Source of the DNA: Aplectana chamaeleonis
Taxonomy: Eukaryota; Nematoda; Chromadorea; Rhabditida; Cosmocercidae
Length of the DNA stretch: 64,000 nt
Direction: 5' to 3'
Assembly: GCA_029168955.1 (NCBI GenBank)
Contig: JAPDOI010000149.1
Coordinates: 487,001 to 551,000 of the forward strand
The translations under genes were made by a program, and so were the position numbers. Under the pieces are notes generated by a model. It had not been told where the DNA came from. It saw only the letters and a list, made by a program, of their open reading frames with translations, and ran no database searches. This document shows, piece after piece, positions 1 to 10,373 of the stretch; positions within the stretch are counted from its first letter, which is position 1, and each line of letters begins with the position of its first letter.

Positions 1-746
1 TACAACGTATAAGGCTATTCTCCAGCCTGCACTGGAATACGGCGCCCCAGTTTGGCAGCATCTAGTTTCGGAATCCTCTTGGACTAAGATGCAACGCATA
101 CAGAATGCGGCTCTTCGAATCGCCACCGGGTGTGCAAGAAGTTCCCCGGTCGATCACTTGCATGCTGAGACCCGCTTATTACCAGTAAGGGAGCACTGTG
201 AGCTCCAGGCCCAACAATTTTTCATCAACATTGTCAAACAACCAAATCACCCCTCTTGGAGAGTGCTAAACCCCGTCAGAGAAAGAAAGATCAGAAAGCC
301 ATTCGCCGATGCTCCCAGCAAAGTCAATCTGCAGAGATGGCACGACTCACAGCAAGAACGACTCCGTCTATTGCGCGAGGAGCATACTCAATTTGTACGG
401 TGTCATCTGGAAAAGCCGGTCATTAATCCCATATTGGGGGTAGTGCCGCCCCAAGTCTGCACATCCGAGGCTCAACTCGGAAGAAGGGCCAGGTGCACGC
501 TCGCATCATTACGCTGTGGTCACTCTACAATGCTAATGTCTTATGTCAGCAGGATTGACAGCAGTAAATCTGATGTGTGCCCGGACTGCGGTACCATCGG
601 CCACGATACCGCACATTTATTCAAATGTCCGAAGAGACCTACCACGCTGACCGTAATGGACTTATGGACAAATCCGTTACTGGTCGCCCAGTTCCTCAAC
701 CTATGACAAAACCCTCAATGTGGCTGCAAAGAAGAAGAAGAAGAAG
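1..746 (+). mobile_element. 3' end of a Jockey/I-type LINE, with AAG-repeat tail
   Basis: The ORF ends at 706 and is followed by about 20 bases of 3' UTR, then a short (AAG)n tract at 728-746. LINEs commonly end in A-rich or simple-repeat tails, so this marks the element's 3' terminus. Next to it is a MITE copy that lacks its left terminal repeat, which suggests that the LINE integrated into or beside the MITE. A target-site duplication cannot be checked because the 5' end is off the window. Confidence 0.75.
2..706 (+). CDS. C-terminal part of a Jockey/I-type LINE reverse transcriptase ORF (5' end outside window)
   Basis: The frame is open from base 2 to the stop at 704-706, about 234 residues, and no start is visible because the gene enters from the left. 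The first residues (YKAILQPALEYGAPVW) match the region downstream of the RT catalytic core in Jockey/I-group elements. The segment with SPVDHLHAETRLLPVREH is typical of the same proteins. Near the C-terminus, CPDCGTIGHDTAHLFKC fits a Cys-x2-Cys-x8-His-x3-Cys knuckle, followed by a DLWTNPLLVAQFLNL ending. Family knowledge: this tail belongs to the ORF2 protein that copies the element RNA at a nicked chromosomal site. The visible part has no frameshift or stop, so the copy may be young. The catalytic residues lie outside the window, so activity cannot be judged. The clade (Jockey versus another I-group lineage) is inference. Confidence 0.85.
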   Translation, partial: TTYKAILQPALEYGAPVWQHLVSESSWTKMQRIQNAALRIATGCARSSPVDHLHAETRLLPVREHCELQAQQFFINIVKQPNHPSWRVLNPVRERKIRKPFADAPSKVNLQRWHDSQQERLRLLREEHTQFVRCHLEKPVINPILGVVPPQVCTSEAQLGRRARCTLASLRCGHSTMLMSYVSRIDSSKSDVCPDCGTIGHDTAHLFKCPKRPTTLTVMDLWTNPLLVAQFLNL

Positions 747-916
747 GGGCACTAAGGCGCGATGGACATGGCTACGCCCATTTTACTGTGCCGCACTAAA
801 TTTGAGCACCTACCCGGGGTTTCCCTCCCCTGCCAAAATCAGGAGAGTCACTGCGGCACGGAAAAATGGGCGTGGCCAAGTGCGATACAACAGTGCCCCC
901 CCCTTCCCACATAGCA
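747..916 (-). mobile_element. Truncated MITE, copy A (same family as 1193-1383)
   Basis: This segment is a close reverse-complement match to the MITE at 1193-1383. It shares the GGGCGTGGCCAAGT blocks, the CAAAATCAGGAGAGTCA core and the terminal CCCTTCCCACATAGCA. The left outer terminal repeat is missing and the sequence starts at GGGGCACT directly after the LINE's AAG tail. The right terminus is present up to CATAGCA but lacks the final ACC. It is non-coding; the apparent ORF across 577-1008 is a shadow. Confidence 0.8.
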
Positions 917-1041
917 ATCTGAATGAATATAAGTTTAACGGAAAACAAGGAGAGTTAATTCTATTCTGTAGCAGTTTAGAAAATTGGGAGCAGCATAAAA
1001 TTCAATGAAAAAATTCTTAGGCACAAAAACAATTCGAAGAA

Positions 1042-1097
1042 ATACACACGACACGAGTTTGGTCGAATACACAATACACACGACACGAGTTTGGTCG
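1042..1097. repeat. Two-copy direct repeat, 24 bp at 32-bp spacing
   Basis: A 24-base block containing ACACGACACGAGTTTGGTCG occurs at 1042-1065 and again at 1074-1097 with no differences I can see. It lies between the two MITE copies. It looks like a small local duplication and no function is evident. Confidence 0.8.
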
Positions 1098-1192
1098 TGG
1101 AGATAGGTATCTAGCCGAAGATGTTTCTCAATTGCTGCAGAGCACATACCGAAATCTACACCTAATTATATAAATCCTAAATCCAAATCCTA

Positions 1193-1383
1193 GGTGCTAT
1201 GTGGGAAGGGGGGGGGCACTGTTGTATCTCACTTGGCCACGCCCATTTTCCCGTGCCGCAATGACTCTCCTGATTTTGGCAGTCGAGAGAAACCCCGGGT
1301 AGGTGCTCAAATTTAGTGCGGCACAGTAAAATGGGCGTGGCCAAGTCCATCGCGCCATAGTGCCCCCCTTCCCACATAGCACC
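1193..1383 (+). mobile_element. Complete MITE with terminal inverted repeats and TA target duplication, copy B
   Basis: The element is 191 bp. It begins GGTGCTATGTGGGAAGG and ends with the reverse complement CCTTCCCACATAGCACC. The inverted arms continue imperfectly inward (CTTGGCCACGCCCATTTT against AAAATGGGCGTGGCCAAG), so nearly the whole element can fold back. It is flanked by TA at 1191-1192 and 1384-1385, the target duplication of Tc1/mariner-superfamily transposition. It has no coding capacity and would depend on a transposase made elsewhere. The runs of G and C next to the termini differ slightly between copies A and B, as slippage would produce. Confidence 0.88.
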
Positions 1384-1385
1384 TA

Positions 1386-1925
1386 ATCCTAATCCTAAAC
1401 CTATCCTAAATTCCTAATCCTAAATTCGAAAAAAAAGTTAAAGGACGGGCGCGAAAATTGGCTGCGGGCCACGCGTGGGCTTAGCAGATACTCAGCTAAG
1501 CGTTCCACGCGGGACCCGCTTTCATTTTCGGGAACCACGAAAAATCTGTATGTTATCGCTCCAGCCGCGAAGCGGCTGGAGAGGTTTGGTTTTGCCTGGC
1601 ACTTATGATCACTTAGAATTTCGTAAAGTAGTTAATAAAACCTGTAGAACAAATTTTCTAGGGATTTCCATCGGGATATAGGTTAGAGGGTCCACGAGGC
1701 ACCTGCTGTCAAAATTTGAGCCAAATCGGTTCAAAACTAACAAAGTTAGATCGGCGAATGCTTAGCGAAAATTCCTGTTGTTCGTGGTGTAACGTGTTCC
1801 TGCTTCCTGCTTTCTCGTGCGTTACGCACCCTTAGTAGTGGCCACTGCCAGTGGTCGCAGGCGATCAGTTGGGTAGGCAGGTAAGTTGGTATGTGGACAG
1901 ATAAGCAGGCTGGTGAGAAGGTAGA
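1386..1925. other. Non-coding stretch with two palindromic structures
   Basis: No gene is visible. An imperfect inverted repeat pairs 1464-1485 with 1495-1519 across a 9-base loop; the inner part is CTTAGC with GCTAAG. A perfect hairpin with 10-bp stem and GAA loop lies at 1559-1581 (CTCCAGCCGC, then GAA, then GCGGCTGGAG). Irregular CCTAA-like motifs at 1383-1425 are too degenerate to be telomeric. Confidence 0.6.
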
Positions 1926-1929
1926 CAAT

Positions 1930-2660
1930 GAGTACTTACTGTTTAACATTAACAACTCCACCTTTTACTACTTATCATATCAAGTGATATTATCAGTTGG
2001 TAGACCAAATCGCTAAAACACGTCGTAGGCTGTACTTTTCGATGGGAAGGGACAGGGGAAGTGACTAACAAGTTTGTTACACACTGTTTAACACTAATTA
2101 CTTCACTTATTACTGCTTATCACATCAAGTGATATTATCAGTTGGTAGATCAAATGGCTAAAACACGTTGTAGGCTGTACTTTTCGATGGGAAGGGACAA
2201 GGAAAGTGACTAACAAGTTTGATAGTTACTGTTTACATTGATTCCTTTACCTTACTTTTTACTACTCATCATATCAAGTGATATTATCAGTTGGTAGATC
2301 AAATCGCTAAACACGTTGTAGGCTGTACTTTTCGATGGGAAGGGACAAGGAAAGTGACTAACAAGTTTGTTACTTACTGTTTAACATTAACTACTTCACT
2401 TATTACTGCTTATCATATCAAGTGATAATATCAGTTGGTAGATCTAATCGCTAAAACACGTCGTAGGCTGTAGTTTTCGACGAAAAGGGACAGGAGAAGT
2501 GACTAACAAGTTTGATAGTTACTGTTTACATTGATTCCTTTACCTTACTTTTTACTGCTTATCATATCAGGCTATGTTATCAGTTGGTAGATCAAATCGC
2601 TAAAACACGTCGTAGGCTGTACGTTTGATGGGAAGGGCAGGGTAACTGACTAACAAGTTT
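1930..2660. repeat. Five-copy tandem repeat, period about 143-149 bp
   Basis: The landmark GTTGGTAGA(T/C)C recurs near 1997, 2141, 2290, 2433 and 2582. Each copy continues with a CGCTAAAACACGT(C/T)GTAGGCTGTA block, a GATGGGAAGGGACA-like block and GTGACTAACAAGTTTG. After the first copy, two linker types alternate: one with TGTTTAACATTAACTACTTCAC and one with GATAGTTACTGTTTACATTG. The period alternates to match. The last copy runs directly into the 42-bp array, where TTACTTTCTAATGACGTCAT marks the transition. It is non-coding. Confidence 0.88.
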
Positions 2661-2669
2661 GTTACTTTC

Positions 2670-4020
2670 TAATGACGTCATCAATGTGCATAGGGCATGT
2701 GATGACGTCATCACGACGTCGTGCCAAGTTCATATAGCATCTGATGACGTAATCAGGATGTCGTGTAAAGTACATGGGGCATCTGATGACATCATCAGGA
2801 TGTCGTGTAAAGTACATAGGGCATCTGATGACGTCATCAGGGTGTCATGTAAAGTACATAGGGCATCTGATGACGTCATCAGGGTGTCATGTAAAGTACA
2901 TAGGGCATCTGATGACGTCATCAGGATGTCGTGTAAAGTACATAGGGCATCTGATGACGTCATCAAGATGTCGTGTAAAGTACATGGGGCATATGATGAC
3001 GTCATCAGGATGTCGTGTAAAGCACATAGGGCATCTGATGACGTCATCAGGATGTCGTGTAAAGTACATAGGGCATCTGATGACGTCATCAGGATGCCGT
3101 GTAAAGCACATAGGGCATCTGATGACGTCATCAGGGTGTCATGTAAAGTACATAGGGCATCTGATGACGTCATCAGGATGTCGTGTAAAGTACATGGGGC
3201 ATCTGATGACCTCATCAGGATGTCGTGTAAAGTACATAGGGCATCTGATGACGTCATCAGGGTGTCATGTAAAGTACATAGGGCATCTGATGACGTCATC
3301 AGGATGTCGTGTAAAGTACATGGGGCATCTGATGACCTCATCAGGATGTCGTGTAAAGTACATAGGGCATCTGATGACGTCATCAGGGTGTCATGTAAAG
3401 TACATAGGGCATCTGATGACGTCATCAGGGTGTCATGTAAAGTACATAGGGCATCTGATGACGTCATCAGGATGTCGTGTAAAGTACATAGGGCATCTGA
3501 TGACGTCATCAGGATGTCGTGTAAAGTACATAGGGCATCTGATGACGTCATCAAGATGTCGTGTAAAGTACATGGGGCATCTGATGACGTCATCAGGATG
3601 TCGTGTAAAGTACATAGGGCATCTGATGACGTCATCAGGGTGTCATGTAAAGTACATAGGGCATCTGATGACGTCATCAGGATGTCGTGTAAAGTACATG
3701 GGGCATCTGATGACCTCATCAGGATGTCGTGTAAAGTACATAGGGCATCTGATGACGTCATCAGGGTGTCATGTAAAGTACATAGGGCATCGGATGACGT
3801 CATCAGGGTGTCATGTAAAGTACATAGGGCATCTGATGACGTCATCAGGATGTCGTGTAAAGTACATAGGGCATTTGATGACGTCATCAAGATGTCGTGT
3901 AAAGTACATGGGGCATCTGATGACGTCATCAGGATGTCGTGTAAAGTACATAGGGCATCTGAAGACGTCATCAGGATGTCGTGAAAGTGCCTAGGGCAAC
4001 TGAGGACGTCATCAGGACGT
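2670..4020. repeat. 42-bp minisatellite, about 30 units, with CRE palindrome TGATGACGTCATCA
   Basis: From about 2787 to 3963 the spacing of GATGACGTCATCA is exactly 42 bp. Irregular flanking units lie at 2674, 2704 and 2745 on the left and about 4003 on the right. Most units hold the perfect 14-bp palindrome, whose core TGACGTCA is the CREB/ATF consensus. Known departures are GACCTC at 3207, 3333 and 3711, GACATC at 2787, a G before the palindrome at 3795 and GAAGACG at 3963. Three unit types follow the palindrome: AGGATGTCGTGT, AGGGTGTCATGT and AAGATGTCGTGT. Because 42 is a multiple of 3, both strands stay open for over 400 codons. The near-perfect periodicity of those peptides is a by-product, not evidence of a gene. 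Confidence 0.95.
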
Positions 4021-4159
4021 CGTGGAGAGCGAGTAGCGCTTCATTTATAGCGTGCGCAACAAGTTTTTACTTGCTGATTATCATAGCAATCCATGCTATT
4101 TGAAAAGTATTGAAGATTTTTCAGAGATATTACTTCGTAATATCAACAAAAAGTGAACA

Positions 4160-4746
4160 ATTCTATCAAAAAGGGGTCTTCCAAGCAAAAGAGGTTTGGT
4201 TGGCGGCAGAAACGTTTCAACAAAAAGGGAACAATAGGCGTGTAGGATGAGGAGAGTCTACAAAAATTGAACAATATTTTCTGAGACTGATTTTTTGGCC
4301 GATACTTCTTAACAGCGAAAACAAACCGTTGTGGCGTTCCACGAGGAAGAGTTCAATGGTTTCCAAAAATGGACTTCTATTCGTTGACGAGATTATAAGA
4401 AAATACTCTTATTTGATGCTGCACATTGGGTTCGCTTCTCTTCGCAGCTGGAGCTAGCCGTTTGTGTAGGTAAAGTTGACATCATTTTCTCTTCTGATGA
4501 TAATTAATAGGTTCACATAAGTAAGCATTTTTATCGTTACTCGCATAATCGGAGTCTATTTGGAACCACAAAGTGCTTCCGTGTGGAACACCGCAACGGT
4601 TTGTTTTCGCTGTTAAGAAGTATCGGCCAAAAAAATCAGTCTCAGAAAATATTGTTCAATTTTTGTAGACTCTCCTCATCCTACATGCCTATTGTTCCCT
4701 TTTTGTTGAAACGTTTCTGCCGCCAACCAAACCTCTTTTGCTTGGA
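4160..4746. mobile_element. Foldback-type dispersed element with arms of about 175 bp, truncated on the right
   Basis: Bases 4176-4350 are nearly identical to the reverse complement of 4575-4746, sharing blocks such as GGTTTGGTTGGCGGCAGAAA and GGCCGATACTTCTTAACAGC. A centre of about 220 bp separates the arms, and weaker inverted similarity extends into it. The left arm plus centre (4160-4454) recurs in the same orientation at 63592-64000, so this is a dispersed repeat family. The right arm stops at CTTGGAA (4746), where the 3' end of the minus-strand LINE begins. That suggests the LINE inserted into this element. No coding capacity is seen. Confidence 0.82.
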
Positions 4747-4897
4747 ATATGTATAGGATAGGATAGGATCTGGAGACAAAGTAACATACAAAATGTATGT
4801 GGGATAGGTTTACACAAGACAGCCTGGACATGCAGGCAAACAAAATTGTAGGCAAAGAAAACACTCGTACGAATAAGAGCACCCTGAATTTAAAGCT

Positions 4898-6997
<2,100 letters not shown>

Positions 6998-8924
6998 TTG
7001 CTCGGGAAATCGAAAAAACTTCTTCAAGTACATGAATGCAAAGATGAAAACGCGTAAGGGTATCACATCTCTAAAAGATGAAGAGGGCGAAGTCATTATC
7101 GATGATCAGCAAAAATGCGAAATGTTCGCGGAATATTTCTCCAAGGTATTTACTCATGACAACGGTGCGACCCCACTATTCTCCTCCCGATGTTCCCAGA
7201 AATTGTGCTCCGTCCCTATCAGCTGCGAGCTTGTAATGGGTGCCATAAAAAAGCTCAATGACAAGATTTCGCTCACCCCCGACTCGGTGCCCTCGTACTT
7301 CATCAAAAGGGCTGCTAACGGGTTATGTTACCCTCTCTCGTGCATATTCAAACATAGTCTTGCTCTTGGAACGCTTCCGTCCGCATGGAATACTGCGATT
7401 GTAAACCCGCTTCTGAAAAAGGCACCAGCTGTTCAGGTCTCGAACTATCGGCCCATCAGTTTAACCTCATCAGTATGCAAAGTTCTCGAAATCATTATCA
7501 AGGATTGTGTTCTATCCCATCTCGCGTCGAATGACCTCCTCAGCCCGGCACAATATGGTTTTCTGTCTGGTAGATCAACGCTATCTCAGCTGGTATCCTC
7601 GTTCCACGACTGGTGTTCGGCTGTGAACGAAAGCTACCAAACTGATGTTGTGTACATAGACTATGCTAAAGCTTTTGATACAGTCAGTCATCCAAAGCTA
7701 CTTCTGAAACTTGAAGGCTACGGCATTTCTGGTGACATTTTAAAATGGTTGAATTCCTTTCTGACACCTCGTGACTTCACAGTCAAAATTGGCGACTTTT
7801 GTTCTCATCCTTGCCCAATCGTCAGCGGAGTTCCCCAGGGTAGCGTTCTGGGTCCTTTGCTTTTCCTCATTTATGTGAACGACATTTCTGACGGATTGTC
7901 GAGCACATGCAAGCTTTTTGCTGATGATCTGAAGATATATCGTCCCTTCGCAACCCCGCCATCGATTTTCACGAGCTTCAGTGTGACCTGAACCGGCTTT
8001 CTAATTGGTCCAAGCTATGGCAGCTAAAAATATCTGAAGAAAAATGTAGCTTGTTCCATATAAATTTCCAACATGAGTGTTTTTTACGCCTAAACGATGT
8101 TGCGCTTCCCGTACGCGAGACTGTCAGTGATCCTGGTGTGCTTATTAGCACCGACCTTAAGTGGGAATCCCACTGCAAGGAAATCTCTAAGAAAGCTTCT
8201 CGTGTGGCGAATTGCATTCTGAGATCTCTGCAACACCCATGTCTCGAACATTACAGGAAAGCATACATTGTCTACTGCCGACCGCTCTTGGAATACTGTA
8301 CGCAGGTCTGGTCACCATCTTCTGTCGAAAATGATGAAGTAATTGAAAACGTGCAAAGGCGTTACTCGAAACGCGTTTTTGTCAAAGTATTTCCTACGCG
8401 AGAAGTACCAGACTATACGGCAAGGCTTGAAATGTTGGGGATCGAAACCCTACGATATCGGCGAACCGAGTTCGATTTACATTTATGTTATAAAATCGTT
8501 AACGGTCTTTGCGACATCCCATTTGAGAGTGTTTTCGTGTTCACCAGCCGCTGCACTCGCTCCCGCCAGCACGCTTTTCAGCTCGCACGTAGATTTACGT
8601 CGAAGTCCAACGTACTGCATTCCTTTGCATTTAGAGTCATCCCAGTTTGGAACAAATTACCTTCAGAGATCGTTGAGGCCGCGCAGTTTCCGATTTTCAA
8701 AAGCAGGCTATCCCATTTCAACCTCAGGTCATTGCATGGGGTCGATGGCCGTGCTTTCTGCTAAAGCTTTAAATTCAGGGTGCTCTTATTCGTACGAGTG
8801 TTTTCTTTGCCTACAATTTTGTTTGCCTGCATGTCCAGGCTGTCTTGTTTAAACCTATCTCACATACATTTTGTATGTTTCTTTGTCGCCAGATAAAGCT
8901 ATTGAATTGAATTGAAAAAAAAAA
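6998..8924 (+). mobile_element. CR1-like LINE, plus-strand copy, 5'-truncated, nested in the minus copy
   Basis: The left junction is at about 6998, where sequence reading on the minus strand as the EN-RT linker (QLPPHLQRLAAKKHFLW) abuts the plus-strand start of TTGCTCGGGAAATCG. The right end is an (ATTGA)n repeat plus ten A at 8901-8924. Beyond it the minus-strand endonuclease segment resumes. Removing 6998-8924 would bring the two minus-strand parts back into the usual EN-linker-RT order. Severe 5' truncation and an A-rich tail are standard for target-primed insertion. I see no clear target-site duplication. Confidence 0.87.
7014..8764 (+). pseudogene. Reverse transcriptase and C-terminal region of the plus CR1-like LINE, one frameshift
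   Basis: A frame running to a stop at 7991 encodes the N-terminal RT flank (KTRKGITSLKDEEGE) and an apparently complete RT core. YRPISLTSSVCKVLE, DYAKAFD with the motif A aspartate, [13 protein letters not shown], and FADD with the catalytic Asp pair all appear. An extra T in the run CGATTTTCACG near 7968 shifts the frame. The protein continues in the second frame (HELQCDL onward) to the stop at 8764, covering the CR1-type C-terminal region. Apart from that one base the copy is open, so it is much better preserved than the minus copy it inserted into. The endonuclease and any ORF1 are missing, so it is non-autonomous as well as frameshifted. Confidence 0.88.
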
Positions 8925-9669
8925 GGTTTTTGGTCTTAGGACCCTGTTTCCGAAGTGGAACACATTTCTCTATTACAAGGTGGACATAGGAAATAAAGGC
9001 TTCATACACCTCGTTTATATTGCGGCACGTGCAAAAGAGTTCATCCCAGTTTTTTCCTATCAACCAGAGATTTACTTGGTCCCAATTGGCTCTGCGAAAA
9101 TCGAAATTACGAGCTGTTTTGGGAACATCAGGTTGACATGCGATTTCAAAGGCTATGCTACAGTGGTCGCTTGTAGAGAAATTTGGCTGGATCTCCCAAT
9201 CAGTAATCAATGTGAGGTCATTACATAGGAGTAGATCGAGCACATTTTGCCCATGAGTGGGCTCATAATTCAGACATGACAGGCCAGAAATGGCAAGAAA
9301 ATGCTCAAATGAAGTACTAAATCGCATACCGGAGTCGCCACAAGATAACGCATAATTGAAATCACCAACGACTATGGAGGGGGATTGCACCGTACACCAG
9401 TCAGCTACAGTCTCTAACAATTCGAGAGATTCCTCACTACTCGTTGCTGGCCGTCGGTAAGCTACAATCAAGCGGAAACAGGAGCAAAGCTCAAATACAA
9501 CATCAATAAACAGAAGTTCACAGCAGAAGCTGAAAGATTTTTGCATGAACTCAGCAACCCTAATTGTATTCTTTACAACAACTAGTGGCCCGTGGACCAA
9601 CTGTGAGTGCGTTTGAAAGTAGGTTGAGACAATGAACTGAGCACAGTGTAGTGTAGAAAAACGTGCACA
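8925..9669 (-). pseudogene. AP-type endonuclease segment of the minus CR1-like LINE, partial
   Basis: On the minus strand the frame is open from just inside an upstream TAA (9670-9672) to the nested insertion. It shows the LIVAYRRPA segment, VVGDFN (the Asp-x-Asn catalytic motif of exonuclease-endonuclease-phosphatase enzymes), a FLAISGLSCLNYEPTH segment and the C-terminal SDH motif (STSDHCSIAFE). It then ends in the linker KCVPLRKQGPKTKN. The N-terminal part of the domain, with the usual Asn and Glu catalytic residues, is not found above 9669, so this copy is also 5'-truncated or too diverged to follow. Family role: nicking the target DNA before reverse transcription. The frame beyond 8925 toward 8899 is the other copy's poly-A read backwards. 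Confidence 0.85.
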
Positions 9670-10211
9670 TTAATCTACATGTGTATAAACCAGCTGCTCA
9701 CGCCGGCCAGCGCAGCTGGCGGACCGGCACCGCCGTTTCTGTGGTTCCTGTTCCAGATAGCCCATTCAGATGAAACAGAAAATGGGACGATTCTGTTACT
9801 AAGGAACGGTTTTGCCAGTGAACACGATATATCTTTAATCAAAGCATCTTTGCTGAAAACAGTTTCCACGACGTCGAAATCTGTGTGTTGGCCTGGCCAA
9901 ACGATAGGCCGGCTTTCCTCCTTCAACCATGTATAGAATTCGCTTCATTTCGCTGGGCCCTAGGCCGGGTAGAGTCGGCACGAACCATACTGGTCGTTTG
10001 TTTCCCTCCTGATAGTGTAGTTTGCGTCAGCTCAGACCGTGTGCACGTGTCTCTGAACATATATCCCCCGAGATTTCGCCAAAGAAAGGTGAACCAAGAG
10101 GAACCAAAGCGATCAGTGCTATCCGTGCCGACTGAACCCACCGACGTCGCGTAATCGTGGGACGCAAAGAATGTACAGGCTGTAGGACCGCGAAATTCCA
10201 TGGTTTCTACG
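9670..10211. other. Unassigned sequence between LINE and hairpin element
   Basis: ORFs of about 80-90 codons occur on both strands (for example 9675-9926 minus), but none resembles a known family and opposing frames overlap. It may be diverged 5' LINE sequence or other repeat DNA. I see no RNA gene or promoter I can defend. Confidence 0.4.
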
Positions 10212-10373
10212 CGTAATTCTCACGACTCATGGCGCGAGCGGCGTGCGCGATGCTGCTCCCCCCGTCCGTCATGCGCTCTCTCGCTGTCTCTAACCTCAGC
10301 TCCGTTAGAGACGGCGAGAGAGCGCGTGATGGACGGAGCAGCATCGCTCGCGCCATGAGTCGTGAGAATTACG
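10212..10373. mobile_element. Foldback hairpin element with arms of about 70-83 bp and 9-base loop
   Basis: Bases 10212-10294 pair with 10304-10373. Outer blocks are CGTAATTCTCACGACTCATG and its complement. Inner blocks are GCTCTCTCGC and GCGAGAGAGC, with TCTCTAAC against GTTAGAGA next to the loop. The left arm carries about 12 extra bases (GCGTGC region) and a few extra C, otherwise the arms match closely. It is non-coding. It could be a MITE or a foldback repeat; I see no convincing target duplication. A transcript would form a long hairpin. Confidence 0.85.

Noticed and set aside
577..1377. ORFs overlapping the MITE copies
   Set aside because: They run through terminal repeats and are open on opposing strands; MITEs of this size are non-coding.
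1160..1425. Telomere-like CCTAA repeats
   Set aside because: Spacing is irregular, the motif is degenerate, and a MITE sits between the two patches.
2659..3994. ORFs of 406-441 codons on both strands across the 42-bp array
   Set aside because: The unit is a multiple of 3 with no stop in several frames, so long frames appear on both strands at once. The peptides are pure 14-residue repeats with no independent coding support.
9675..9926. 83-codon minus-strand ORF as the N-terminus of the LINE endonuclease
   Set aside because: It shows none of the expected N-terminal EN motifs and is separated by a stop from the recognisable part.
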